From: Gordionus sp. m RMFG-2023
Lineage: Eukaryota; Nematomorpha; Gordioida; Chordodea; Parachordodidae
Length of the DNA stretch: 64,000 nucleotides
NCBI RefSeq assembly: GCF_954871325.1
Contig: NC_088776.1
Coordinates: 33,528,508 to 33,592,507, forward strand
Direction: 5' to 3'
The position numbers were made by a program, and so were the translations under genes. Under the pieces are notes generated by a model, which searched no databases, was not told the origin of the DNA, and saw only the letters and a program-made list of their open reading frames with translations. Each line of letters starts with the position of its first letter. The first letter of the stretch is position 1. Of the stretch, positions 34,882-47,879 are shown in pieces.

Positions 34882-37138
34882 ATTATTATGCATAATTATT
34901 AAATTTAATAATATAATATGCCAGCCTGTGCTACCTATAATAATACTATTACAATACCCATTTATCATTTATTACAAATAACTTTTTATTTTTAAATCAA
35001 ACTTAAAATAATTTATAAATTTAATTATATAATAAAAAAAACTTTAAATTTCAAAGGATAATCTTATTGTCACTTGCCTGTGTTCAAAAGTTATTTTAAA
35101 CTTTGTAACGCCCATTGGCATAACCAGGGGAGCGTGAAATCCCTCATTATCAAATTGTCAATTTATGTAAAAAAAATTCCTCTACACTCCCTCAACCTTT
35201 CCCCCTACCCCAAATATGAGTAAAATCAAAAATATTTTTAAAAAAATAATTTTTTAAATTAATTAATAAAACTTTTGAGAAAAATAGTTTTAAAAAAAAG
35301 TGTTAAATTTTATTTTGTGCAGTCTGCTAAGGTCAAAGGGTAAAAAATTATTTTCGATAGTTTTTTAAGAAAATAATTAGGGGATTTTTTTCTGGGAATT
35401 TTTTTCCGTGATTTCCTAACTTTTTATAACCACGAAAAACAAGCCGGTCATAAAATATTTTTTATATGTATTAGTGATCAGTAATTATTGATCTTATTCA
35501 TCATTATTTTTAAATAATAAATGATTTTTATATCTTTGATTAGGAATCTATAGGTTTCAGTCTCACATTATATATTGTAATTATATTACCAAATTATTTG
35601 GTGCTTAATAAAAAAAATACTGAATGACCTGAAGTTTTTTTTATCTCTATAAGGATTTAATAGAGTTGTATGGGAAAATTATTACAAAAAATGAGAAATT
35701 TTTTTTTATAGCTTAAAATATAGCTTTTTTTAAAGCCAAAAACAAACACTTTTATATTTAACACCGACAGAAAAGTATATTAAATTTAAAAATAGGAGGC
35801 ACTTGTTTTTTTATTACTATATTTTTCATTATATTATTGTAAAAATATTATTCTTTTTATATGAATATTTGTTTCAAAATTTTTTTTGAAATTCTGGTAG
35901 AATATTTACTATATTTGATGTTTTTAAATATTATTATTTTTAACAAAAATATAATGTTATAGTTTTTACTCGGTTTCTGTTTATTAATTGCTAAAACTAA
36001 TTGATTAGTACTAATCATGAATTGAATAACAGAGCAACCCAGATATTCAATGTTTCTATAAAAAAATTTCTAGAATGATGTGAAACCTAGCCAATTTTTT
36101 TAAAACCAATGTTGCTTAACTATCCAATAGATTACTGCAAATTCCGACCCGTTTAGTCCCGTTGAGAATATTTTGACAACTTCCCCGGCCGGTTTTTTGT
36201 TAAACCCCAGCCCTACGAAAAGTCTTCCGACCGGTTAGATTTTTATTGTACAAATTTTCCGGCTATCACACTTTTTGTATCTATATCTAATTTTTTCCCA
36301 TGTTATTTAAGGCTCTTATGGCTGTTTCTTTTTGCAACAACCCTTTAATAAATCAGTTGTGTTTGATATCTTAGCATAAATAACTTATTTAATTTTTTGT
36401 TAATTTATTATATTATTTATAGATTTAGTATTTCAGTTAGACTGCTCTTAAAATACAATAGTTTGATATTCAAACAAATATATCAAAATTTTAACGCCCA
36501 GGTTATTAAAATTTCACGAAAAATCAAATTTGCGATACCGATTTTTTAAATAGAAATTGCCCGGCTCGGCCTGAAATTTTTTATGTACAAATTTTCCTGT
36601 CCGTTATAATTTTTTACTCAGCTTAACCCGTTATTTTTTAAAATTTGCCCAAAAGCAGATCAGGCTTTTGGGCGGTCGTGCTTTGTAGATTTAAATAAAT
36701 TAAAGCACTAAGATCTACAAATTATGGGTACTACTCAATGGGTAGACATAGGTGGCAGGATTAACATCATCAAAGCTTAGCTCAAATTCATTTTATACTT
36801 AAAGAATGACGTCATAATTTTTATCTTACTTATAGTTATAACTCGATTTCTTTTTTGTGATTAGCAAAAATAATTAAGAAATTAATAGATCTATAATCAG
36901 GCACTAAATATTGACGCGAACATATTTATAATACTTCTTTTTTTTTCATTCTAATATGCTCCCAATTTTGGGAATTTTTCTCTATAATCTATCAAATGGA
37001 TTATAATATTAAGCCCAGAACATTGAAAAAATTTCAGAATTGGTGCTTTCAGTCAATTTCCAATTCTTTGGCCACCCAGAGATGATAAAAAAATTTGAAA
37101 AAGGTAAAATAAAAATAACGTAGTGAAAGTAATAAATA
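34882..37138. other. A+T-rich gene-free stretch
   Basis: At 35110-35140 CATTGGCATAACCAGGGGAG resembles a hAT CAGTGGCGTAACCAGG end, with no partner found. CCGGCC-type blocks at 36150-36260 and 36560-36680 look like family B interiors. No gene recognised. Confidence 0.35.
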
Positions 37139-38433
37139 GTAAGGCCATAGTTTAATAGGTTTTCCCGATATGCCAGTAGGTTTTACATTTTAACTAAAAT
37201 TTCTTTAAATGTTGATTATAAAATTGTCTGAAATTTATAGGTTGGGTATTATACACCTATTGGGATACATTTTCGGTAAAATCAGATTTTTAATTTAACA
37301 CGCTCATTTAATGATTTAAAATGCAAAAAATAAAATAATAGGGGAGACTGGGGTAAATATTTTACATTTTTGCCATAAAATTTTGAAACATTAATAAAAC
37401 AAAACAAATTATATAGTTATAAGTAGTCAATTTCCTCATCTACAAAATAAAAAAGTGTGACTCTCTACCTCTTTAGGAGCTGTGTTTATTATGTGAAGTG
37501 TGCCATTTTCGCCATTTTACCCCATACCCCGGGCTAAGCATCAGGGTAAAGTGGCTAAGATGAAATTGAACATAACTATATTGTTTAATTTAAAAATTAT
37601 TGCAATTTTGACATCTATTCAACACTATTAGTATAAACTAATCAATACAATACCGGCAAAAAATTATATTTTGAATATACCCATTTTAGGCACATCTCAC
37701 ATTACAATTATTCTTCCATTTTGAAACTATTCATAGAATTTTATATCAAATAACACACAAACTATTTATCAAAATGTTCTTTTTAGCACAAAAGTATCGT
37801 TTTATATTGTGTAGTCGTTAATATTTAAAAATTATTTTTATATAGCTTAAATCAGACGGAACATTTTAACCGTTTTACCCATAAAAACTTTATTCCAAGC
37901 TGATATATATTGTGTAAATCGTTATTGCATGACTTCTAGTCAAGTTATAAACTTCCGATAAATTTTATTTTATAATGGCTTTAAGGAACATGCAGTAAAC
38001 AAAATTTTAAATTCTGAGTCTAAATATATTTTGTTAAAAGCAAAAAACTTAGAGGGTGCTTTTTATAATTTTTGAGTAAAAACGGTTTTTTGTCAAAATA
38101 TGCCCAACAATGAAAGTTTTTCGAAAGAAGAACATAGGTAAAAAATTAGATATAAAAATACATCTTCACACCAAATTTAAAGTCTTTTCGCTCAAGGGTT
38201 AATAAATGGCTTTACCCCGGTCTCCCTACCTATGGATTTTTGTATTTTAAATTATTAGATGAGCGTGTTATTTTAAATTTAAAAATCTAATTTTGCCGGA
38301 AATGCATTACAATAGGTGTATTGTATAATACCCACCCTATAGGTTTTAGACAATTTTATAATGAAATTTTAAAAAATTTAATATGCAAAACTTATTTCGC
38401 ATGTCGGGAAAACCTATTAAACTATTACCTTAC
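37139..38433. mobile_element. Element with ~210-bp inverted arms and GGGGAGACTGGGGTAAA inner ends
   Basis: The left arm starts GTAAGGCCATAGTTTAATAG and GTTTTCCCGATATGC. The right arm is its complement, ending ATGTCGGGAAAACCTATTAA and ACTATTACCTTAC. Both arms carry GGTTGGGTATTATACACC and TTAACACGCTCAT motifs. The arms run up to TAGGGGAGACTGGGGTAAA (37339) and its mirror TTTACCCCGGTCTCCCTA (to 38228). The 850-bp core has no recognised protein. Either this is one element with very long terminal repeats, or a GGGGAGAC element sits exactly at the centre of a palindrome. Superfamily unknown. Confidence 0.75.
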
Positions 38434-38612
38434 CGAAATATTTTTAAAAAAAACCTATGCAGAATTTTCTATGGCAGGACCGGGTTAAAATGTGGTAAAA
38501 TGGTGGTTTATGAATACCCTTCTTTGTAACCCCTATCTTTCCGGATTCTGACTATGCTATTGCATATTAAGTTACTTTGTGTTGATTAAAATCAGAGATA
38601 TATCCATATCTT

Positions 38613-38814
38613 CAGTGGCGTCACTAGCATTATAATCTCAGGGAACTTTTTTAAAAAACCGATTTTTTTAGAAATTACTATTTTCAAAATTGCCTTTTTT
38701 TGGAAACATATTCAAAATATTTTTTTTAAAGGTATTTTCTAAAGAATTTAAGGGGTCTCTTCAAATTTTTCAGGGGGGGGGGCAAGCCTTCTGCTCCTCC
38801 CAGTGACGCTACTG
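38613..38814. mobile_element. MITE, family E (CAGTGGCGTCACT ends)
   Basis: A 202-bp element: CAGTGGCGTCACTAGCATT ... CTCCCAGTGACGCTACTG, with a run of nine G near its right end. The flanks CATATCTT and AATATCTC share ATATCT in register, a worn 8-bp target duplication. CAGTGGCG-type ends are typical of hAT relatives. A 5'-truncated sister lies at 49190-49344. Confidence 0.85.
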
Positions 38815-41189
38815 AATATCTCCCCAGTAATATAAGGGTCATATATGCTGTAAATTAAATAAATTGATATTTCAATATTTTTGTTGATTTTATTCCTGCT
38901 GAAAACCAAATTGGTTCACTGGGTATTCTATTAAAACTTATTTATACCTTTTTGTTACTCTAAAATTTATCTATCCATTACCACATAAATCGCAACAGAA
39001 ATCAGAGACCCAAGCCCGGGGGCTTTATTTTAATTTTCTTAAAAAAACCCGGGTCAGGCTTAAAATATTTTTTCTTAAATATCCGAGGCCGAAATTTTTT
39101 TAAAAAAGAATCCGGGTCGGGCAATGCAAATGTTTGCCTCTGCAGGTCAACCAAATGATACTTCTTAAATTTAATGCTTTGAATTTATTAATGATTTGTT
39201 GCCAGAATCTAAGCATCACTAACTGACTAACCTTTATGTCTTAGCCTCTATTTCCACATTGTCTAGAGATAAAAATGAATATTTTAATCAAAGAGTCACT
39301 CTCTTATCATTAAATCATGTTTAGTCCTTTTATTGGGCAGAAATTCAAAATAAATTTAGGCATTCTGTATAGAATGATTTTCTCCTTCCTAAGGACATGC
39401 GATTAATAATAACCTAACCATATATTTAAAAAAAATTTAAATAAATGATTGATAATAATTATAGTATTACAAAATAAATTGTTCGATTTAATATCAATTA
39501 TTCAAATCTGAAGAGTTTGGTTAAATAATATGTCCAATTCCAGTCCGCCTTTTTCAAGGATCCGTCTATATCTTGCTTCACAGTATTGGCTGGAATTTTA
39601 AGATTGCTTAGAACCGGATTTCTATTATTTTTATAATTATCTATTAATTTATTCAGTTTTTTATTTTGTTTTTTTAGAAATAATTATTAATATTAAATAG
39701 TCAAAGTGTAGAAAAACTCATAATTTATCTTTTGAAGAGAGGAAACAGTTTATTAACATAAAGGCAACTCTGGTCCTTTTTTTTGTTAAAATTTATTTTT
39801 ATATAATAAACATATTAATTTAAGTTTTATAAACAATTTATTTTACAAAGGTAGAATTTATGGAAATTCTACAAAGAATTGGTAATTTTCGAATAAATTA
39901 TATTTTAAATCTTACCTAGCCTTTTATCGACTGCTAATGCAAATGATACATACATAAAAATTTTAAAAATCCTTTAATAAATAGAATTTTTTTTATGATT
40001 TATACAACACTGGCCTAATTTGAAAATATTAGTTTATTAGATTTTTTACCAATTAGATCAAAAAATAAGTTTGAAAGAAAATATTTATTGATCCCAAATC
40101 CTCTCAAATAATTATGAGTAGGACACTTAACTTATTCTTATTAAGAACCAGGGGAGCCACTTATAAGGATGTCTAAATGGGCTGAAAATTTATCTTAAGA
40201 AATTCTAAAACTTGAAGTAAAACCTAACCTTTAATTAATTTTTAAAAAATAGCAAAAAAACTTTGTAATGTTAATTTTATATAGAAAATCTTATTTTTTA
40301 TTTCCCTTAAAGTTTTTGACTTTAACTATCAACTTTGGAGCAAATAAACAAATATTCTAGTTCCATTTGCATCAAAAATTCTTTTTCAACGGGCATCAAT
40401 AAAATGTAACCCATTAATCGTGTCCCATATTTGTCTTCAGCTTGTTTTTTATAATTATAAATTTACTAGTTGTTTTTTCACAATTTACCAATATTCTGAC
40501 AAAAAAAAGATTAATGCATGAATTTGGGTGCATAGTTGGGGAAAAATGTTAAAAATAGCATACATTATATAACACATCTCCCATTTTAAAAAATATAACG
40601 AAGAGGTTATTTAACCATTATATTTGTTTGTGTAGCTTAAAGTAACGTTTGTTTTTCGATACTTTAAAAACATTTTTGCGATTTTTTAATGTAAAAATAT
40701 ATTAAACGTTAGAATAGAATGTCTTATTATATTGGTCAACACAAAACAAGGGAATCCAATAGAACAATAGGATTTCTTTAATTTCAAATCTTTTCATTGT
40801 TAGATTTAGTTATATATCGTTTTTTATTTTCTTAAACAATGACAACTGTTGAAAAAATGATTATTTCAGCATAGGCAGACGATGATAATATTAAAAAACG
40901 AATTTGGTACAGATTGTGAAAATAGATTATTTAAAGTTTCATTTAAATACAACACTTTTTTTTATTATAACATTATATTAATTTATAAGATAGAACCGAT
41001 AAAAATGGTTTTTTTAATATTTCCACAGTTGTAATCTACAAAGATAAATTAAAAGAATCCTATCTCGATGCATCGTTTGAAATCAATATGCAGTATAAAT
41101 ATCCAATAATACATATATTTATTCACATATTTACAAAGAGACAAAAAGATTTTATAAAAATAATATGTTTTTCTTTCAAAATTATCCCC
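38815..41189. other. A+T-rich gene-free stretch
   Basis: At 39000-39150 CCCAAGCCCGGGGGC, CCCGGGTCAGGC, CCGGGTCGGGCAATGC and CTCTGCAGGTC look like a family B-type element with decayed ends. The rest is A+T-rich. No gene recognised. Confidence 0.35.
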
Positions 41190-42050
41190 TTACTACGCTA
41201 AAATATCATTATTTTCGCCTAGAAATATAAAATTGGTGATTCTGGCACACATACTGAGATATCAATTTCCATATAAACTTTAATTTGTTCTTCAAAGATC
41301 CTTTTTCATAGATCGTTTGTCTAAATTTTAGCTTGAGTGAACCTCAAATGTTCTCAATAGGATTGAGATTTGCTCATGGTCAGATTTATGGGTATGACAA
41401 AGTATATTTACTTACTGGAAGGTGTGATTGGTTTCATGTCCTATGATGGTATCAGTCTTAGTTAGAGATATCGTAATACTTAACATTAAATATTATATTA
41501 TTTATAAATAGAGCCCATCCTAAATCTTTTGTACTCATGCAACCCCATACCATTAATACAAAAATTTAACTGTGCGTAATCAGGATGGAGGTGTTTGCTT
41601 ATATGTTCTTACACCTCTATTTCATATTGTCCCAAAGCCTATATAAAATTTAGATTCATCGACGCTTGATTGCTCTTTTGTCTTTAAGTATTTAGCGCAA
41701 TCTTATCTTCTTTTATACTGTTTTATAAAAATAGCGATATGAAATAGCATGAAGTAAACAAAATTTTAATGAATTTTTTAGATAGGTTGACATGGCTTGT
41801 CTTTCAATTGCACAAATCCTATTTTTGAAGAAGTGACATGCAAATTTTAGCAAGTATTTCCATAGAATCCTCTCCACTATTAAATTAGTTTTCTTTAGAT
41901 GTTCTCTAATCTCTATTCTGGGTAGATCAAAATCCTGATATTCTTATATTCCTATAGTATATCTCTAATGGTAGATTACTCATGGCTATTTATTTGGTAT
42001 CCTTCTTCCTTAATCTTTTATCTTATATGAGTTAATAATGATCTCAGGAA
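41190..42050 (-). pseudogene. Tc1/mariner-type transposase remnant, most of the length
   Basis: On the minus strand the blocks run from high to low coordinates: VDESKFYIGFGT (~41640, the first catalytic-Asp block DESxF), TYKQTPPS, LMVWGCMSTKDLGWALF (~41500-41560), LNPIENI (~41350, the SPDLNPIENLW block) and a C-terminal GSLKNKLKFIW ... ISQYVCQNH. Order and spacing fit Tc1-like DD34E transposases. Stops and frame changes are frequent. The Trp after PIENI is a stop codon. No terminal inverted repeats were found. Confidence 0.75.
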
Positions 42051-42845
42051 TAATAAAAGCATCGAGAGCTGCACTGCACTGCGGTCTAGCACTGTTGCAT
42101 AGAGAGCAAGACTAATTAGTATATAGTCTTATAGGGTATAATATATGAGATGACATTTAGGTAATTGGAGTACTAATTGATAGAAATATATATTGTAAGA
42201 TAGTGAATTTATTAAAATTGTAAGTATTTTATTTATATTTGTATATTTTTATTCTGCATATAAATGAGTATCATTATATATGTTAATAGGTTTGTAAACT
42301 ATTTATGATAGGATAGCTGTTATTTTTGTATTATTTCATTTTTTATAAGGTAGTATTTTTTGTTGTATAATTAAATTTATTAGTGTAAAGTTGTATATAT
42401 ATTTTTGTAAAATAATAAGTATAATTGACGTTTAATATTAAATTAGGTATATTTTAAATTATATATTAATATTTGTAATCGGTTTGTTTGTTGTTTTTGG
42501 TGTCCTAGTTTTTTGGTTAACGTGTTTGAGAAGGCTATAATTTGGGATTGAGTTATTTATTATATATCGTAGGAATTATTCATCTATTAGATATACCTAT
42601 TTTTTTATATAAAATTGTTTGTATTTATAAAACATATATGCTTATATGTGGGTATGAATATGTTTTTTTTATAATGTTAGGCATTGGGCCGAATGGGGTT
42701 TTAAGATAGTGTAAAGTATAGCATGGTGATAATTAAATAAACTTGGATATATTTGTGAACTTCCTTTGATAAGTGGTGAAACAAATAGAGTCCTGAATAG
42801 AAAATAGACTGTTCTGGCGATACTTCATCTAATGAATAGCGCGTA
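42051..42845. other. A+T-rich flank left of the 42.8-45.0 kb hAT
   Basis: The last 8 bases, AGCGCGTA (42838-42845), are the left target duplication of the hAT that follows. A continuation of the LINE endonuclease seen at 45047-45676 would be expected just left of it, but I could not recognise one. Confidence 0.4.
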
Positions 42846-43500
42846 CAGTGGCCTAGCCAGGATTAATCCATGGGGGGGGGGGGTTTGGGATGGGAGCTTC
42901 GCCCCCAAACTCCATTTCAAAAATTTTCCAATATTTTGTGCTTTATTAGTGTTTAACTACTATAGTAGCCAGCTTAAATGAAAAAATATTATAGCAAAAT
43001 TTTGGCCAAATTTATGATTAATACGCGACTGAAGCATTATTCTGAAAATTTTATCAATGTTTAGTCAATTCTAAGTTAATTCAATCCATTCGGTGTAGAA
43101 AGAAGAAAAAAATCGCCCCCCAAACCTCCCATTTTTTATGATAACACAATATATCTTATTCTATGTTAAAAATAATTATTTTAATTAAATTTTTGCATAT
43201 AGCAAAATTTAGCAGAGAATTTCATTATAGATTTTATTTATTATTAAAATACTTTAGCATAAATAACCCTTTATTTAACTATGTATTTATTTTAATGATA
43301 ATATATAATAAAATAAATTTCAAAATGTAGTATATACAGATTACATTAAAAATTTATTGTAAATAACTATATTTAAAAAAATAAATAAAATTACAATAAA
43401 ATATGAGTAATTCTTGTACGGTATTTTAAAAAAAATCTAATTTAACAATTATAATTAATTAAACAAATAAATATATTAACAAAACATTAATAATTTTTAT

Positions 43501-43866
43501 TAGAGATCTGCAAAAGTAGAAATCGGGTTCGGGTTGGGTCGTGCCTAATATTTTTTTAAATAATTCCTGCCAGGTTGGGTCGGGCTTTGGAATTTTTTTT
43601 AAATATATCTAAATATATTAATTTCATGCTAAATTTTTTATGTAAAATAAAAATACTTAATTTTATTTATAAAAACTAGACGCCATATTACATTTATCTT
43701 TTATTTTGAGTAATTATAAAAATGAATTTCTATATTTAAAAGAATTCGGGCCAGGCCGATAAAATTTTTAAAAAAAATTTCGGGTTTAGGCCGGGCCGGC
43801 AAAACTTTTTTAAAATGATTTCGAGCCGGGCCGGGCTTGAAAAATTAAGCCCGATGCAGATCACTA
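43501..43866. mobile_element. MITE, family B2, inside the hAT
   Basis: A 366-bp element starting TAGAGATCTGCAAAAGTAG and ending GCCCGATGCAGATCACTA. Blocks of GGGTTGGGTCG and GGCCGGGCCGG are spaced by A/T runs, with a TTTATAAAAACTAGACGCCA core. The same element lies inverted at 45184-45507. The flanking 8-mers match poorly. Confidence 0.85.
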
Positions 43867-44035
43867 ATCTTATAGCAAATGCAATATTTTTATTTAAAAA
43901 AGTATAAAAGATAAATATTATGACTAAGAATTCATTATAATTACGTTTTGAATATAAAAATTTCATGACTAAGAACATATTATAATCATATAGCAATTTT
44001 ATGATTTGAATTTATAAAGAGAGGTCTTCTTTTTT

Positions 44036-44640
44036 CTGTGACTTGGCCAATTCATCTACAATCAAATTTTTATCTAGAATATCTCCTTATATATATTTAA
44101 TATTGCGAATCCATTTAAATGGCTTTTACCGGTGCTATTTCTTAAATAGGTTTTTAACCTTTTCAAAGTTGAAAAACCGATCATTAGTGCAGGTGCTAAT
44201 CGGTAAGGTAGCTAAAACAAAAAGCAATGTTTTGATATTAGGCAGGGAATCCAAAGTGTAATTACACATAGAAAGAACCTGCAAAGCATTTTTTGATCTC
44301 AAAGAGTACTCCATTCTGTCAAGATTTTTATACCAAATTCGACATCACGAAATAACTATCATACGATCCTGATAATTCATTAGAATAAAACTCTGAGATT
44401 TTCTTGATATCCTCTCGCGTTTCAAGTGTATTCAGACTCAACTGGCAAAAGAAAATAAAAACTCTTTAAAATAGAATTGTGACTAATAAATCTTTCCTTT
44501 AATTGAAATATATTTATTTTATAAAAATTCTCAATGGTAGATGCATCAATATTTAAGCGATTGGACTATATAGAAACTAATCTAGGTTTAAATTTTTTAA
44601 TCCCAAACATATTAGCAATCACCTGTACTTTCCCATTATA
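44036..44640 (-). pseudogene. hAT transposase C-terminal half (zf-MYM1/THAP0-like clade), broken
   Basis: Read on the minus strand it gives PRLVSI then SNRLNIDASTIENFYKI, LKERFISHNSILKSF, NALQVLSMCNYTLDSL, LATLPISTCTNDRFF, and STLKRLKTYLRNSTGKSHLN with GFAILNIYKEI. These are the C-terminal dimerisation blocks (LPxSTxTNERxFSxLKRIKTYLRS) of hAT transposases whose domesticated relatives are annotated zinc finger MYM-type 1-like or 52-kDa repressor-like. Several frame changes and stops are present, and the N-terminal half was not recognised. The clade is shared with 51.0-52.6 and 55.6-56.3 kb. Confidence 0.8.
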
Positions 44641-45046
44641 TTTACCAAATTAAATGATTTTTCTTTTGCTTAAAAATTATAAAAAATTAATTAAAATTTT
44701 TAAAAAAATCTAATTAGTTTAACAATATAAATTTTATTATTAAATTTATAAATATCTAATTTAACTCTGCCAGAAAAAATTTACAATATATTTTTATTGT
44801 TATTTAATATTTTACATATAATTCTTACTGTGTAATTTTTAAACCATGTTATCATTTAATATTGAAAATTCTTATTTGTTTTTTTAAATATATTTCATTT
44901 TGATATAGTATATATTATTTTATTTATAAATTGAACCGTTTTTTAAATAAAATTAATCGGAATAAGAAAAAAATTAAAAAAAAGGGGGTTATGGGGGGGT
45001 TCAACCCCAAACCCCCTCCCCCCTTCTCTACGGCACCGAGCGCGTA

Positions 45047-45676
45047 AACAGATATACAGTCAATTGGTTTTTAACAAGTAGATTAATATTAAAATCACTT
45101 GCTAAGATAATCATAGAGTTATTTAATAATTGGTTTTGCTTTTTAAGAAATTGTATTAATGTATATATAGATGTAGTAGGGGTTAGTGACCTACATCACG
45201 CCTAATTTTTCAAGCCCGGCCCAAAATTTTTTTTAAAAAGTTTTGCCGGCCTGAACCGGAATTTTTTTTAAAAAGTTTTGCGGGCCTGAACCGAAATTTT
45301 TTTTAAAAAGTGTAAAATAAAAGATATATTATATGGCGTCTAGTTTCTATAAATAAAATAAAATATTTTTATTTTACATAAAAAATTCAACTTAAAATTG
45401 TTAAATTTCGATATATTTAAAAAAATTTCCAAGACCCGATCCCTGAATTTTTTTTAAAAATATCGTTCGGACCGGGTATTGGGCATGCCTACTCTTGCAG
45501 ATCTCTAAGTAGGGCTTTACACAAATTTGTAATACTGAAAAAATCGCACATGATGAAAATTCAATGTGACTAGAATCTTTGCTATAAGAAATAATTTGTG
45601 AATTAGATGTAAACTGCGTGAAAGTATTATGAGCGTATAATGCTGTTCCGCCAGCTCGTCTTGGGAATTGTTCCAT
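45047..45676 (-). pseudogene. LINE endonuclease fragment, split by a MITE
   Basis: At 45510-45676 the minus strand reads RRAGGTALYAHNTFTQF, then SKDSSHIEFSSCAIFSV, like the GGVALYV ... SxxIE stretch of apurinic-type endonucleases in LINEs. After the MITE (45184-45507), 45047-45183 continues PTTSIYTLIQFLKKQN, then MIILASDFNINLLVKNQ, which is the IIILGDFNIDLL catalytic block preceded by a VYRP-like start. The MITE interrupts just before this segment, with AGTAGGG duplicated at the junctions. The hAT at 42846-45038 cuts off the rest. No reverse transcriptase was found. Confidence 0.7.
45184..45507. mobile_element. MITE, family B2, inverted relative to the 43.5-kb copy
   Basis: It starts TAGTGACCTACATCACGCC and ends GCATGCCTACTCTTGCAGAT followed by CTCTA. 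The core ATGGCGTCTAGTTTCTATAA is the complement of the core in the 43501-43866 copy. AGTAGGGG before it and AGTAGGGC after it form a near-perfect target duplication (7 of 8, one base of register uncertainty). It lies within the LINE endonuclease fragment. Confidence 0.88.
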
Positions 45677-47299
45677 TTTTAATACAATATGGTCAAAATT
45701 TTTATTTGATCGCTTTGAATATTATATGATAAAATATCATGTGATACAATAATAGAATCAGTTTCAATAGCTTTTCTATATGCTCAAAGTATTTAATTAA
45801 AATTAAAAATATCAAAATAAAAACTTGGAAATGGTAATGAAAAAGATCTTACCCAAAATCCGACTCAAAGTTTTGTTCAAAATGCCTCTGTTTTTGTATA
45901 AGGTATGGGCTAAAAAAGAAACCCTGTTTTGCTTTGTATAACCTGAAGGTCTCTGATTTTTATATTAGACAAAAGGGGCTAAAAAGAGAAACGTTCCAGT
46001 TTTGATTTATATAATAATTGTATAAAAATTCTTAAACTTAGGGCCTGGCCTAAAATATTTGGTTTTGAAATATCCCTCTAAAAAAATTGCAAAATCTCAC
46101 GCCAGCCGGGATGTTTCTTTTTTTTAAGTCAAACATTTACAATTTTCAATTACATGAGAGCAATCCCAATCAAAAAATTTGTATAGTTGGGCATGTTTAT
46201 TTTTAACTTAATATATGCAATCTAAATGAAAAAGATTATATATTATCGGTAATCCTAGTAAATTAAATTAAGAATAACTTAAAATTAATCATAATAAAAA
46301 AAATGCTAGTCTAAAAAAATAAAAATGCAGAAACTTAATTCTTGGTCATGAAAAAAATAATGTAGCTCATGTTTGGCTCAAATATATAATAAAGTTTAAA
46401 AATAAGCTAAGCTAAAAAAATAAACGTACCGAAGCCCAAGTCTTACCCATTAAAAAATATTATAGCTCATACCTATATATTTATTAGTAAATATTTTTAC
46501 CTGTAATATCTTGATATACAATATAATAGAACAATCTAATAAATACTAAACTTAAATCTTATTTTAAAAAAATTAGCAAAATGGTAGGGTATATAAGACA
46601 CTTATTTTAGGAAGTTGGATATTTTAAGAAAATCGATATTAGGGGAAAAAAGATGAAAAAACTCTTATATAAGTAAATAGTGGGCAAAAGAGAGAGGGGG
46701 GGGGGGGTGGACATTATGGAAATATATCTTTCGAAGCTGTACGGCTTCTATATCTACAAAATTTTTAGTAAGAAATTGCTCCAAAGATGGAGAAATGGTG
46801 ACAACTTGCATGCATAACAATTTTGAAAGCGAAAATAATAATATAACTGTTTTGAAAAAATAGAAGATTATTAATTTTTAAAAATATGGTAGACACATTA
46901 ACATTTTGGTTATTATAGCGCGGTCAATATTTATATAAATAAGGTGACAATTTTTCTTATTATTCTAAAAAATAAAATATTGTCACTTTTTTAAAAATAA
47001 CCCAAATTTAGTTTGATAAAAAAAAATGAGAAAGCAAGATTAGAAAGGGGGAGGGTTAAAAGTGTGAAATATCGAGTCCTAGAGTTAAGCGTGAAAATAA
47101 TTGTTTTTTTTTTCAATTCTTAATTTAAAATAAAAAAGCAATTTTTTTTTCAATTCTTAATTTAAAAAAATATCTATTATTACAATTCTTATTAAAAAAA
47201 ACATTGTACAAATATTTTAGTGCAAGTTTTTCACTTTTACAATCATTTCAAAGTTTTTAAAAAATGTATATTTATATTGGGATAATCCCCGGGAATTCG
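45677..47299. other. A+T-rich gene-free stretch
   Basis: A run of about 13 G lies at 46696-46708 after GAGAGAG. No gene, tandem repeat or paired element ends were recognised. Confidence 0.4.
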
Positions 47300-47520
47300 G
47301 AATCTCTCAATTCTAAATAACTTTTTGAAGGTGATATTTATATTTAAAAATTTGATTTGATGGAACTGATTCCAGCATATATTGTGTACCCATATTAATT
47401 AAAATTATCGGAAACTCATAGGGTAGGTGCTCTACACATACTGGCATACATTTCTAGACAAGTCAGATTTTAAAATTTACAATCACTCAGTAAATGATTT
47501 AATAAAGATTTTAAATATAC
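47300..47520. repeat. Degraded single arm of the 37.1-38.4 kb element family
   Basis: CTCATAGGGTAGGTGCTCTA and CACATACTGGCATACATTTC, then AGTCAGATTTT and AATGATTTAA, match the left arm of 37139-38433 (ATAGGTTGGGTATTATACAC ... AAATCAGATTTTTAATTT). No opposite arm follows within several kilobases. Confidence 0.55.
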
Positions 47521-47879
47521 GTTAGTTCCATATCATCCCAATACGACATATAACACTATTAAATGAATTTATTACCCGCAGAATATTCATGATTTTTTCA
47601 GTCTTCGTTTTTTTACATCTCTATCCATAGAGTTCTAGAAACAATTATTAATTGCCAACAATTCATGATTTTATTCTTGTCCTTTTTTTGTATATGGTAT
47701 ATATGAAAAATATTTTATAATTATTTTTTGCTATATAACGATTTTTATAATCGTTTTTTTTAAATTTTATATTTCTCCTAATAATTTATTTTTTCTAAAT
47801 AGGAAAATTTTTTTTACCAAAATAAATTAAATGGGATACCCATTATATCTTCCTCTTTTAAAATATAAGATACATGTCC
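47521..47879. other. A+T-rich gene-free stretch
   Basis: Low-complexity A+T-rich sequence without recognised features. Confidence 0.4.

Larger units (their letters stand above)
42846..45038 (-). mobile_element. hAT element of the zf-MYM1/THAP0-like clade with perfect 8-bp target duplication
   Basis: A 2193-bp element starting CAGTGGCCTAGCCAGG and ending CTCTACGGCACCG. AGCGCGTA flanks both ends exactly (42838-42845, 45039-45046). G-runs lie just inside both ends. The transposase remnant is on the minus strand. A family B MITE has inserted within it (43501-43866). The insertion lies in a LINE endonuclease region, so the order of events is LINE, then hAT, then MITE. Overall decay is moderate. 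Confidence 0.9.
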
